Shown: one piece after another, positions 17,817-28,693 of the stretch
Position numbering within the stretch: the stretch's first letter is position 1
Layout of the letters: every line of letters begins with the position of its first letter
From: Planctomycetota bacterium
GTDB taxonomy: Bacteria > Planctomycetota > PLA2 > JAEUHO01
Length of the DNA stretch: 64,000 bases
NCBI GenBank assembly: GCA_028281445.1
Contig: JANQJW010000049.1
Location: forward strand, 1 to 64,000
Reading direction: 5' to 3'
Notes under the pieces: model-generated
Seen by the model: the letters and a program-made list of their open reading frames with translations, nothing else
Databases searched by the model: none
What the model was told of the DNA's origin: nothing
Program-made: the position numbers and the translations under genes

Positions 17817-19676
17817 GTGAGAATCGCCCGCCCCGCCCTCGTGCTCATCGCCCTGTTCCTCGGCGCCGCGCCCGCAAGCGGACGGGACGCCGACGCCTAT
17901 CCCACGCCGTCGGACGAGCACGCCTTCGACATCTCCTGCTACGTCCTGGAGCGCGGCGCGCCCTACGGGCGACTGAGCCTGAGCGCCCGCCCGGAGATGG
18001 TCGACGGCGTGCCGCACTGGCGCGTGCGCGACGCGATCCGGCCGCTCGACCCCGCGGGCGACCGGGTCGAGATGGATGCGTTGCTCGACCGGCGCCTGGG
18101 GTGTGTCTCCGGCAACTACCACCGTCGCAACGCCCAGGGCTTCCTGAAGGCGTCGTGGAAGCGCGAGGGCGAGCGGTACACGTTCGAGTACGAAACCCAG
18201 GAGTACGAGAACCGGCTCCACGTCGAGTCCAAGCCCGCGCTCACGTCGCTGGCCGGGCTGCTGTTGTTCCTACGCTTCGCGCCGGCCGGTGTCGGCGTCC
18301 ACGAGATGCCGGAGCTCGACCCGAATCCAACGGGCGGCGACCCGCTCGTCATGCCCGCGCGCGTCGAGGTCCATCGCAAGGCGCCGTGGAGGGTCAAGGG
18401 CGAGAGCCGGGACGCGTGGATCCTCAGCTTCACACGCGGGAAGCAGGCCGGACGGCTCGCGCTCGATCCGAAGGACGGCGCGTTCCTCGGGATGACCTTC
18501 CTCGGGCTGCCCTTCATGTTCGTGCCCGAGGGATCGGGGCCCGTCGGGCTTGTCGATCCCGCGCAGCCGGGCGTGGCGGGGCCCATCGAGCGCGCGGTCG
18601 AGCGCACGCGCCGCGTGCGTGCCGCGATGCCCCTGCCCACGTCGCCGCTGACGTTCCGCGGTCAGGTGCGCTTTGAGGACATCAGGGTCGGCTCGGTGCT
18701 CCTACAGGCAAGGCCGTCTTCGTTCGAAGGCGAGCCGGCGTGGGAGACGACCGAGGCCCGTGTGCGTCGCTCGGGCGAAGCCGAAGTGCGCCACGAGACC
18801 ACGGGCTTTGCCGCGCGCAATCTCAAGACGCTGCGCGGCGAACGGCTGATCGTGCAGCCCACAGGCAAGTCCGTGAGCTCGTGGGTGCGTAGACAAGGCG
18901 GCATCGAGGTCGTGCATCGCTTCGGCGGGCGCGCGCGGGACCCGTTGTTGTCGGGAGCGTCGGCCGATGCCATGACCGGGCTGGTGCCTGTCGTGCTCTT
19001 CCTGCGCGAGGTACCGGTCGACCCGGCGCTCTACGTCCTGTCCGGTTGGGACCCGCGCTGGGCACGCACGCCCAAGGCGGGCTCCGGCTCCTTCGCCACC
19101 AGTCTTGCGGACGTGCATGTCGACGTCGCCGGCGTCGTGAACGGTGCGCTCGTCGCGCGTTGTTCCGCGCGCACCGGCGGACGCTACGACGTGCACCTCG
19201 ACCCCAGCACGCGCAAGCTGTTGCGCGTTGTGGGGCACATGCCGCGCTTGACGCTCGTGGAGGGGGACGCGCCGGGCAAGACGATGGACTGGTACGACGC
19301 GATCGAGAGCGCGCCGAAGACGGCGCGGCAGGTGTTCATCAAGTTCGGCCGCGGCTACCACCGTCCGCGCGAGGACCTGCTCGCGGACGCGTTCCACTGG
19401 CCGTCGATGGCGGAGGACTCGATCGCGCGTGGCAGCTACCCGCAGGGCACGCCCGAGGACTTCATCAAGCGCGAGTGGATCAATGTCTTCGTGAAGATGA
19501 GCAAGCACCGCACGAAGGCGGATTGTGACGACCTGCTCTTCCAGATCTTCATGACGTCGCGCGAGACGAAGAACCCGGACGGCACCATCACCCTCGCGAC
19601 GATTCCCGCCTACGGCGGCCACACCTACCGCATGAAGCAGATCGACGACCGCTGGTACATCGTGAAGATCGACTAG
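17817..19676 (+). CDS. large exported protein, two similar beta-rich halves
   Basis: 619 residues from GTG 17817, chosen because a signal peptide follows directly (LVLIALFLGAAPASG); a TTG at 17763 is also open. The mature protein appears to hold two comparable beta-rich halves (about 30-230 and 280-480), each with a conserved order of strand, a LVMPARVEV/LIVQPTGKSV-type segment and a KLLR/GAFLG-type ending, reminiscent of DUF3108-like envelope proteins. The C-terminal ~110 residues (MSKHRTKADCDDLLFQ) differ. The relation to DUF3108 is tentative. Exported, function unknown. Confidence 0.72.
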   Translation: MRIARPALVLIALFLGAAPASGRDADAYPTPSDEHAFDISCYVLERGAPYGRLSLSARPEMVDGVPHWRVRDAIRPLDPAGDRVEMDALLDRRLGCVSGNYHRRNAQGFLKASWKREGERYTFEYETQEYENRLHVESKPALTSLAGLLLFLRFAPAGVGVHEMPELDPNPTGGDPLVMPARVEVHRKAPWRVKGESRDAWILSFTRGKQAGRLALDPKDGAFLGMTFLGLPFMFVPEGSGPVGLVDPAQPGVAGPIERAVERTRRVRAAMPLPTSPLTFRGQVRFEDIRVGSVLLQARPSSFEGEPAWETTEARVRRSGEAEVRHETTGFAARNLKTLRGERLIVQPTGKSVSSWVRRQGGIEVVHRFGGRARDPLLSGASADAMTGLVPVVLFLREVPVDPALYVLSGWDPRWARTPKAGSGSFATSLADVHVDVAGVVNGALVARCSARTGGRYDVHLDPSTRKLLRVVGHMPRLTLVEGDAPGKTMDWYDAIESAPKTARQVFIKFGRGYHRPREDLLADAFHWPSMAEDSIARGSYPQGTPEDFIKREWINVFVKMSKHRTKADCDDLLFQIFMTSRETKNPDGTITLATIPAYGGHTYRMKQIDDRWYIVKID

Positions 19677-19691
19677 GGGCGCGGCCGGTGC

Positions 19692-20252
19692 CTACCGTTT
19701 CCTCAGGCTCAGCACGCCGTTCTCGAAGGCCACGAAGAACACGTCGCCGCTCGCGACCGTGATGCGACCGCTGCCGCTGTGCTCGACGTTCAGCACGTTC
19801 CCAACCTCGTCTTGGAACGCGGCGCCAACGTCGATCCGGTATCCGTAGGTGCCCGCTCTGGGGACACGCACTTTCAACGTCCCCTGCGCCTCGCCTTTCG
19901 ACGCGTCGATCAGCAAGGTGCCTTTGTTCTCGTTCTCGATGTAGACGACCACGCGCACGCCGAGCTGCCCGTCATCCAGGTCGTCGTAGACCGTGAACGC
20001 GACGTCTGTAGCCGGTTGCGGACGGGCCGAGGGCTGTGCAGCAGGCGTTGCGGGTGCGGTACCCGTCGGCTGAGCCGGCTGTGCAGGCACCGTCGCGTTC
20101 GTCGGGGGAGGCTGGCCGGGCACGTAGACGACGGTCGTCTTCTCTCCGCCGCCGCCGCCGCCGCCGCCGCCACCCCACACCACGGCGATCACTGCAGCCA
20201 CGACGACGCCGGCCGCGCCGATGATCGGTCCTGCCAGCTTGCCCTGCGCCAT
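19692..20252 (-). CDS. membrane-anchored protein with polyglycine and Pro/Thr linker
   Basis: 186 residues. An N-terminal anchor (IIGAAGVVVAAVIAVVW) runs straight into ten glycines encoded by GGC/CCG-rich repeats (20148-20172), then a Pro/Ala/Thr linker (~residues 45-85) and a compact beta-rich ~100-residue domain (VYDDLDDGQLGVRVVVYIENE), possibly Ig-like. It looks like a flexible tether presenting a periplasmic domain. The polyglycine tract is prone to length variation. Function unknown. Confidence 0.72.
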   Translation of the reverse strand: MAQGKLAGPIIGAAGVVVAAVIAVVWGGGGGGGGGGEKTTVVYVPGQPPPTNATVPAQPAQPTGTAPATPAAQPSARPQPATDVAFTVYDDLDDGQLGVRVVVYIENENKGTLLIDASKGEAQGTLKVRVPRAGTYGYRIDVGAAFQDEVGNVLNVEHSGSGRITVASGDVFFVAFENGVLSLRKR

Positions 20253-20298
20253 GGCTCCCTCCGGTGGCGAAGGAGCATACCCGCCGGGCCGCGCGAGC

Positions 20299-21132
20299 TC
20301 ACCCCGGCAACCTCATGGTGACGACCCGGACCGCGCCCGCGGTCGGGGGCAGCGGCACCGGCTTCGGCGGTCCGTCCGGTTCGCGCTGCGGGCGCGTCGC
20401 GATGCGGTGGGCCTTCTTGCGCATGATGCCTTCGATCAACGGCTGGACCTGCGCGTGCAGTGCCTCGGCCGACGGCAGGCCCGGATCCTCGACGTAGGCA
20501 TTGAGTGCGCGTGCCCCGTCTTCGGGATCGAGCGACGGGGGGATGCCCACGAGGAACTGCGCGATGTCCTTCTTGCGCGCGCGGTCGATAACAGCGCCGG
20601 ACGTGATCCAGCGCGCATACGGACACCCGATCGGGCGTGGATCGACGCCGCCTCCGCCCACCAGGATGTTCTTCGGATAGCAGTCGCCGTGGCGAAAGCC
20701 GAGGTCGTGCCAGGCGCGTAGCGCGCGCGCCGCGTCGACGAGAGTGCTCGCATCTTCCAGACATGCGTTCTCCGCCGTCTGCGCCTCCGTATCGAAACGG
20801 CGGATGTAGACGGCGCCTTGCAGCACGCCGAAGCGGCGGCGCTCGCCCACGGCCCACGGTTCGGGGCACGGCAGCCCGCGTCGCGTCGCGGCAAGCATGG
20901 CGAACGCTTCGCGCCGCTCGCGCGAAGGCCGGAGGAAGGCGCGCCGCCTGCGGCCCGGGATGGGCGCGCGCCACTTCACCAGCAGCGGCGGCTGGGCGTT
21001 GATGTGGATGGCCGCGCTCTGGCGATCCGAGGACAGCACTGCGCCCTCGGCGTGCATCCACGCTGCCACGTCGAGCCCGCGAGCTTCGATGGCAGCGCGG
21101 GCCTCGTCCGCGAGCCACCACGTCTCCTTCAC
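20299..21132 (-). CDS. WaaP/Kdo-kinase-like lipopolysaccharide kinase
   Basis: 277 residues. The protein-kinase-like catalytic loop HDLGFRHGDCYPKNILV matches the HxDxxxxN pattern of the InaA/WaaP/KdkA sugar kinases, with a preceding Lys (LLVKWRAPI) for ATP. These enzymes phosphorylate LPS-core sugars at the inner membrane. The metal-binding residue after the loop is not obvious. The C-terminal ~35 residues are proline-rich. ATG 21132 overlaps the methyltransferase stop by 4 nt, so the two are coupled. Confidence 0.78.
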   Translation of the reverse strand: MKETWWLADEARAAIEARGLDVAAWMHAEGAVLSSDRQSAAIHINAQPPLLVKWRAPIPGRRRRAFLRPSRERREAFAMLAATRRGLPCPEPWAVGERRRFGVLQGAVYIRRFDTEAQTAENACLEDASTLVDAARALRAWHDLGFRHGDCYPKNILVGGGGVDPRPIGCPYARWITSGAVIDRARKKDIAQFLVGIPPSLDPEDGARALNAYVEDPGLPSAEALHAQVQPLIEGIMRKKAHRIATRPQREPDGPPKPVPLPPTAGAVRVVTMRLPG

Positions 21133-21785
21133 GCGCCGGGCTCCACGACGTCGAAGACTTGGATCGCGACGAGCGAGGTCATGCCGTTGAGCCGCACTGG
21201 ATCGCCCTTGGGCACGAGGCCGTGCGGGGCCGCTTCCGCGTGGAGCGCCTGGGGCGTGAGCGTGTGGCGGTTGCGCTTGACCCCGCGGCGGCGCTGGCTG
21301 CGCGCCTTGCGCGTCGTGTCGTCGGAGAAGGAGATCACGATAGCACGCCGCGCGACGCGGGCCATCTCCGCGAACACGCGTGCGCGATCTTCCGGATCCG
21401 CCATGTGATGGATCAGACGGTGGCAGACGGCCGTGTCGAAGTCGCCGTCATCGAACGGCAGGGCGTCGGCCGACGCGACGTGGAGGGCCACGTCGCCGCG
21501 CTCGACGAAGGGAGCCAGCGCGTCGCGCGCCTGCTCGACCATCGCTTCGGACACATCCACGCAGCGGACGTGCTCCGCGCGCTCGAGGAGCACCGGTGCG
21601 AGCCGCCCTGCCCCGCAGGGGCAGTCGAGGACCACACCGCGCGTGCCGGCCCGCCTGAGCGCCCGGCGGACGATCTGCATCTCCCGCCGATGGGACAGAC
21701 GGCGGATCCACGAGCGGCGGTACTTGCCCCGGTAGGCGGCGGCGCCTGCCTGACTGTGGTAGCGCTCGAGGAGTTTCGGGTCCAT
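21129..21785 (-). CDS. SAM-dependent methyltransferase
   Basis: 218 residues from ATG 21785. Class I Rossmann methyltransferase: motif I LDCPCGAGRLAPVL, acidic end of strand 2 VDVSEAMVEQAR, SADALPFDDGDFDTAVC (motifs II/III), then HHMADPEDRARVFAEMARV. The substrate is unknown. Its stop overlaps the WaaP-like kinase start, suggesting joint action on a cell-envelope glycolipid or its precursor, inferred from the coupling. It is divergent from the kinase-RDD gene; the frame beyond the ATG is a shadow of that gene. Confidence 0.85.
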   Translation of the reverse strand: MDPKLLERYHSQAGAAAYRGKYRRSWIRRLSHRREMQIVRRALRRAGTRGVVLDCPCGAGRLAPVLLERAEHVRCVDVSEAMVEQARDALAPFVERGDVALHVASADALPFDDGDFDTAVCHRLIHHMADPEDRARVFAEMARVARRAIVISFSDDTTRKARSQRRRGVKRNRHTLTPQALHAEAAPHGLVPKGDPVRLNGMTSLVAIQVFDVVEPGA

Positions 21786-21857
21786 CCTTCGGAATGTACC
21801 GGGGATCGGGTCCAGGGGGTGTGTCGGGGCCGCCCTCGTTCGTAGGATGCGCCCGCG

Positions 21858-23243
21858 ATGACCGCGAAGACGTCCAGTGTCCTGCCCGCCGGCTCGATGC
21901 TGGCGCACTACCGCATCGAGGAGCCGATCGGCGAGGGTGCGATGGGTACGGTCTATCGAGCCCGCGACGAGGGCCTCGACCGCACCGTCGCCGTGAAGGT
22001 GCTGCGCTCGGGCACGAGCGGCATGACCATGCGCGTCGACCGCTTCTTTCGCGAGGCGCGGGCCGCTGCGCGCATCAGCCATCCCAACCTGACCCACGTC
22101 TACTACGTGGGCGGTGACGGCAGCTATCGCTTCTTCGCAATGGAGTTCGTGACGGGCTGCAGCCTGGAGGAGGTGCTCGAGCGCGACGGACCGTACGGGC
22201 TCGAGCCTGCGCTCGAGTTGTTGATCGCGGCAGCCCGGGGTCTCGACGCCGCGCACCGCGCAGGCATCGTGCACCGCGACGTCAAGCCGTCGAACATCAT
22301 GATCGAGGACGAAGACGGCACGGTGAAGGTCACCGACTTCGGCCTGTCCAAGTCGATCGAGGGCGACGTCGCGCTGAGCCACGAAGGCACCGTCACCGGG
22401 ACGCCCACCTACATGAGCCCGGAGCAGTGCCGCGGGACGAAGGTCGACGCGCGCACCGACATCTACGCGCTGGGCCTGACGGCGTGGACGATGCTCGTCG
22501 GAGAGCCGCCGTACCCCGGCCCCAACCTCGGCGCCGTGATCAACGACCAGATCAACACGCCGCTGCCGTCGTTGCTGGAACGACGGCCGGACATGCCGCG
22601 CGGCCTCGAGGCCGTGCTCCGGCGCATGTGCTCCAAGAAGCCCGGCGACCGGCCGGAGAGCATGCGCGAGGTCGTAGACCTGCTCGAGGGCTGCCGCCCG
22701 CGTGCCGTACATCCTGCGTCGTTGATGGCGCGCGGTGTCGCAATTGCGGTGGACTTCCTCCTCGCCGTTGTGCTGCTGACAGCTGTCGCGTTCCCCATTC
22801 AGCGCTACGGCGATGTCCAGATCAGCGAAGAGTGGGTCTACATGCTGACGTCCACCCTCTTCCTCTTCGCGACCGTGTTCATGGAACTGCGCTACGGATT
22901 CACCCTGGGGAAGTGGTTCCTGAACCTCGGCGTGCGTGCGGCGGACGGCAGCGAGCCAAGTACGCGCGCGATTCTCATGCGCAGCCTGATCCGCTTCCCG
23001 GGGCTCATCCTCTCGGCTACGACGATCCCGTTGATGTTCCCGCTCGTGGACGACCTGGGCAGCGTGCTGAACATCATTGCCATCGTCGGCGGCATCGCGA
23101 CGTTCTACTTCGCCAAGGGCTGGACGATGAGCGACCTGCTCACGCAGACGCGCGTCGTCTACATGATGCCGGATGACGACCGGCGGGCCCCGATGGGGCG
23201 GCCGCCCCGACGCGGCCCCGAGGAGGAGTCGCCGGGCGCCTAA
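21858..23243 (+). CDS. Ser/Thr protein kinase with C-terminal RDD membrane domain
   Basis: 461 residues. Kinase domain (17-280): glycine loop GEGAMGTVY, catalytic Lys in VAVKVL, HRDVKPSN, DFG, and activation-loop end GTPTYMSPEQ. Residues ~290-430 form an RDD membrane domain with three hydrophobic helices (FLLAVVLLTAVAF; TLFLFATVFMEL; LNIIAIVGGIATFYF). The fusion places a eukaryotic-type kinase on the inner membrane. The stop overlaps the convergent STN-coiled-coil gene by 4 bp, leaving no terminator space. Confidence 0.92.
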   Translation: MTAKTSSVLPAGSMLAHYRIEEPIGEGAMGTVYRARDEGLDRTVAVKVLRSGTSGMTMRVDRFFREARAAARISHPNLTHVYYVGGDGSYRFFAMEFVTGCSLEEVLERDGPYGLEPALELLIAAARGLDAAHRAGIVHRDVKPSNIMIEDEDGTVKVTDFGLSKSIEGDVALSHEGTVTGTPTYMSPEQCRGTKVDARTDIYALGLTAWTMLVGEPPYPGPNLGAVINDQINTPLPSLLERRPDMPRGLEAVLRRMCSKKPGDRPESMREVVDLLEGCRPRAVHPASLMARGVAIAVDFLLAVVLLTAVAFPIQRYGDVQISEEWVYMLTSTLFLFATVFMELRYGFTLGKWFLNLGVRAADGSEPSTRAILMRSLIRFPGLILSATTIPLMFPLVDDLGSVLNIIAIVGGIATFYFAKGWTMSDLLTQTRVVYMMPDDDRRAPMGRPPRRGPEEESPGA

Positions 23244-24286
23244 CGAGCGCGGTGTTCAGAACCCGGCGGCCGCCGGCGCTCGTTGCCCGGCGCGGCGCGG
23301 CGTTGGTCCAGCAGGCGCCGCACCAGACCGGTGAGTTCGGCCACCTGCTCGCGCAGCGCACGCACGTCCTGGCGCAACGCGTTCACGGACTCGAGCACGC
23401 GCCCATCGCCAGTCCCGTTGCTGCCGCGGTAGTGCGCGGCGGCCTCGGCGCGCAGCGACCGGGCCTGCTGCATGGCGCGCTCCGCTTCCGCGTAGCTGCC
23501 CGCCGCACGCAGGCTCTTCGCCGCCTGCTCGAGGTGCTCGGCGCGTCGTACGTCCTTGCCGTCCAGGAGCCTGACGGCGGCGCGGTAGCGTAGTCGCGGA
23601 TCCGCCTTGCGCCGCCCGGCATACGGCGAAAGCTCCGCATAGCCCTCTGCGGCACGCAACTTGTCGAGGCTGGCCTTGTTGTCGCGCGCCTTTACCGCGC
23701 GGGCCGCCGCCAGCTCTGCAGCGCGGTTCGCTTCGTCCGTGCGCCGCGCGTTCTCGTCCGCCATGCGCGTGAGATCCGCCTCGAGGGCCTTGCGCTCGGT
23801 CTCGAGCTCGGCAAGGCGCGCCTTCGCCTGGTCCACCTTCTCTGTGGCGCCGTTTGCGTACGCGGCTTCGAGCTCGCGGTGTGCCTCTGCTAGCTTGTCC
23901 TTCGCCTCGGCGTAGCGCGACCGGACGCCGTCGACGCGCTTTCGGCGCTCGATCAACGTGGCCTTCAAGCGGCGCTTGCCCTTCTCCATGACGACGCGCA
24001 GGATCCCGTGGTCCTCTTCGATGACCTTGGCACCGATGTTGAGCGCAACGACGTCGAGGGCCTTGCGCCAGGGCACGCCGTCGAGGCTGACGGTGATCTT
24101 CACGCCTGCGACCTCAGGCGAGATGATCACGTTGACGCCGGCCATGCGGGCGATCTGGGCGATGACTTTCCCGGCCGGCGTGTTCTCGAAGCGGATGGCC
24201 ACGGTGCCGGCGTCGTCATCGGCGTGGCCGGTCGGTACGGCGATCGCCAGGGCCGCGAGCACGGCCAGGATGGACAAGGTTCTCAT
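23240..24286 (-). CDS. exported STN-domain and coiled-coil protein
   Basis: 348 residues from ATG 24286, which overlaps the peptidase stop (ATGA). Signal peptide LAVLAALAIAVPTGHA. Residues ~25-100 match a secretin/TonB short N-terminal (STN) fold: IRFENTPAGKVIAQIARMAG and VPWRKALDVVALNIGA. The remaining ~230 residues are a long charged coiled coil. Third gene of the BlaI-M56 operon. It could be an envelope sensor or substrate of the peptidase; that is inferred from operon membership. Confidence 0.8.
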   Translation of the reverse strand: MRTLSILAVLAALAIAVPTGHADDDAGTVAIRFENTPAGKVIAQIARMAGVNVIISPEVAGVKITVSLDGVPWRKALDVVALNIGAKVIEEDHGILRVVMEKGKRRLKATLIERRKRVDGVRSRYAEAKDKLAEAHRELEAAYANGATEKVDQAKARLAELETERKALEADLTRMADENARRTDEANRAAELAAARAVKARDNKASLDKLRAAEGYAELSPYAGRRKADPRLRYRAAVRLLDGKDVRRAEHLEQAAKSLRAAGSYAEAERAMQQARSLRAEAAAHYRGSNGTGDGRVLESVNALRQDVRALREQVAELTGLVRRLLDQRRAAPGNERRRPPGSEHRAR

Positions 24287-25581
24287 CGGTCTGTCTCCAT
24301 GTTCGTCCGGATGCGTTGCAACAGAGCCGTCCGGTCGGCTTCGAGTGTGGCGAGGCGTCGCCGGAGCGATGCCGCGCCGCGCTCGAGAATCGGTGCGTGG
24401 GTGCCGGCTTCCTGCAGGAGCGCGAGCAGCTCGCTCATCTCCGTGCGCAGCACCGCCATCTCGTCGTCGAGCGCATCCAGTGCGCTCGCCAGATCGTCGG
24501 TCGGCGCGAACGATGCGACCGAACCCTCGGGTGTCTTCGTCCCGGCTTTGGCGCCGATCACCGGTGCGAGCAGCAGGACCGCTGCGAGCGGCACCAACAT
24601 CGCGACGGCGCGTAGCGGCCCCGAGGCCCGCGCGGGCGCGCCGTCTTCGTCCAGCAGGCGGCGGACGCGTCGCTCCAGGGTTGCGCCACGCTGGGCCATG
24701 GCCGGCAGTGGAAGCGAACGCGCCATGATCACCCATTCGGCGACGACGGTCAGGCACTCGGCGAGCTCGCGGCGCCGTCCCGTGGCGCCGACGGCCCACT
24801 CGTCGCAGAGGATCTCGGCCGTCTCGCGCAACCGACGGTTTGCCAGCGCGTTGAGCGGCTGGAAGAAGAACACCGCCTCGATCCAGCGGCCGAGCGAGAG
24901 CCAGAGGGGATCCGCACGGAGATGGTGCGCGAGCTCGTGCGCGAGCATCGCCTCCTGATGGGCCGGCGCCAGGCCATCGATCGCGCGGCGCGGCAGGCAG
25001 ATCTCGCGACGCACGAAGCCGAGTGCAACGGGACTCGCGAGTCCGCGAGCGTGCGTGAGCCGGACGTAGCGCGCGAAGCCCGCACCCGCGGTGAGACGGT
25101 CCAGCATGGCGCGCAGCGGGCCGCCCGAGATGGCCGATCGCTCCGCCATGCGCACGCGCAGGGTGCGGCGAGCGCGCGCGAAGCGAACGAGGGCGATCAA
25201 CGCCCCGAGACCCCATAGCATCCCGACGATCCCCGGTACGTAGGCGCTCCACGTGCGCGTCACTTGCGGCGCAACGGGAGCAGGGGGCTGGACAGGCATC
25301 GCGGCGGGGGCCGGTTCGTCGACAGCGACCTCGACCGTCGTCTCGACCGGCGGCACGACCACGACCTCCGGGTCGGGAAGCGCCATGCGGCCCCCGAAGG
25401 CCTCGAGGCCGATGGCGACCTGCAACGTCGCGGTGAGCACGCCGCCCACCAGTGCCGTGCGCCATAGCGTGTCCTGGACGGCAACGGGGAGTCGGCGTGC
25501 GACGAGCCACACCGCGCCCAGGAGCAGCGTGCTGTGCAGCACGTACGTAAGCAGCCAGCTCTGGAGCCACTCACCGGGCAC
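24283..25581 (-). CDS. M56 (BlaR1-like) membrane metallopeptidase
   Basis: 432 residues. Several N-terminal membrane helices (VLHSTLLLGAVWLVARRL; YVPGIVGMLWGLGALIALV), then the zinc-protease core with HELAHHLRADP and the downstream ETAEILCDEWAV acidic ligand, as in BlaR1/MecR1. A C-terminal membrane segment (VAMLVPLAAVLLLAPV) leads to a coiled-coil tail instead of a penicillin-binding sensor, so beta-lactam sensing is unlikely. It probably inactivates the adjacent BlaI repressor upon an envelope signal. Overlaps blaI by 11 bp. Confidence 0.9.
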   Translation of the reverse strand: MPGEWLQSWLLTYVLHSTLLLGAVWLVARRLPVAVQDTLWRTALVGGVLTATLQVAIGLEAFGGRMALPDPEVVVVPPVETTVEVAVDEPAPAAMPVQPPAPVAPQVTRTWSAYVPGIVGMLWGLGALIALVRFARARRTLRVRMAERSAISGGPLRAMLDRLTAGAGFARYVRLTHARGLASPVALGFVRREICLPRRAIDGLAPAHQEAMLAHELAHHLRADPLWLSLGRWIEAVFFFQPLNALANRRLRETAEILCDEWAVGATGRRRELAECLTVVAEWVIMARSLPLPAMAQRGATLERRVRRLLDEDGAPARASGPLRAVAMLVPLAAVLLLAPVIGAKAGTKTPEGSVASFAPTDDLASALDALDDEMAVLRTEMSELLALLQEAGTHAPILERGAASLRRRLATLEADRTALLQRIRTNMETDR

Positions 25582-25966
25582 GCCTGCCTCCCTTCTTCTT
25601 CGGCGCAGCGGCGAGCATGCGTTTGAGCTTGTCGAGCTGGCGCTTGTCCATCTCCCCTTCGTCGATCAGGTGGTTGACGAGCGCAGCCGGGTCGCCTTCG
25701 AACAGGCGGTCCATCAGCGCCGACACCATGGAGCGCCGCACGTCCGTTTCTTCGACAGCCGCCCGGTAGACGAACTGCCGCCCCTCCGTGCGGCGCTCCA
25801 CGACGCCGCGCTTCTCGAGCCGCGAGAGCATCGTGGCCACGGTGGTGAGCGCGAGGTCGCGCTCCGCCCGCAGGGCGTCGGTGACCTCGGCCACGGTCGC
25901 TTCGTCGCGCGCCCAGAGCACGCGCAGGATGGCGAGCTGCAGATCACTGAGCTGCTTGCGGCTCAC
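25571..25966 (-). CDS. blaI: BlaI/MecI/CopY-family repressor
   Basis: 131 residues. Winged-helix repressor: LSDLQLAILRVLWARDEATVAEV and TTVATMLSRLEKRGVVERR are the DNA-binding helices, followed by the dimerisation helices. The C-terminus is Lys/Arg-rich. It is first in the operon with the M56 peptidase and the STN protein, and an operator-like sequence lies 29 bp upstream of its start, so the operon is probably autorepressed and released by proteolysis. Confidence 0.92.
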   Translation of the reverse strand: MSRKQLSDLQLAILRVLWARDEATVAEVTDALRAERDLALTTVATMLSRLEKRGVVERRTEGRQFVYRAAVEETDVRRSMVSALMDRLFEGDPAALVNHLIDEGEMDKRQLDKLKRMLAAAPKKKGGRRAR

Positions 25967-25994
25967 GACGCCTCCTCTACGACCTCTGTAGTAT

Positions 25995-26004
25995 TACATG
26001 TGTA
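25995..26004. promoter_or_regulatory. BlaI-type operator (TACAnnTGTA)
   Basis: On the minus strand the sequence reads TACACATGTA, an exact match to the TACAnnTGTA core bound by BlaI/MecI/CopY repressors, set in a larger imperfect dyad TACTACACATGTAATA with a second TACTACA 3' of it. It is 29 bp upstream of the blaI start codon and is an AT-rich spot in a GC-rich region. Autoregulation is inferred. Confidence 0.75.
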
Positions 26005-26054
26005 GTAGAGAGCCCGGGGCGTGTCAACTGCTGAATCCAGATGGCAGAGCCCCG

Positions 26055-28559
<2,505 letters not shown>

Positions 28560-28627
28560 GGCGCGGATTCTACAGCCCTATGCGCGCTGTCCCGCGGTAC
28601 GGCCGTGCCGGAAGCACCCCGTTGCTC

Positions 28628-28655
28628 GCGGACGGGCACAAGGCCCGTCCCTACA
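28628..28655. repeat. BIME-like element, half copy
   Basis: Matches only the left arm of the 84-bp elements at 6219 and 13645, including hairpin GACGGGC-ACAAG-GCCCGTC, then diverges after CCCTACA. It lies between the VWA gene end and the upstream kinase start on the minus strand. It shows that single arms occur as separate units. Confidence 0.75.
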
Positions 28656-28693
28656 GCCCAAGGTGCAGCGTCTACACGTTGCCGCCTGGGCGC

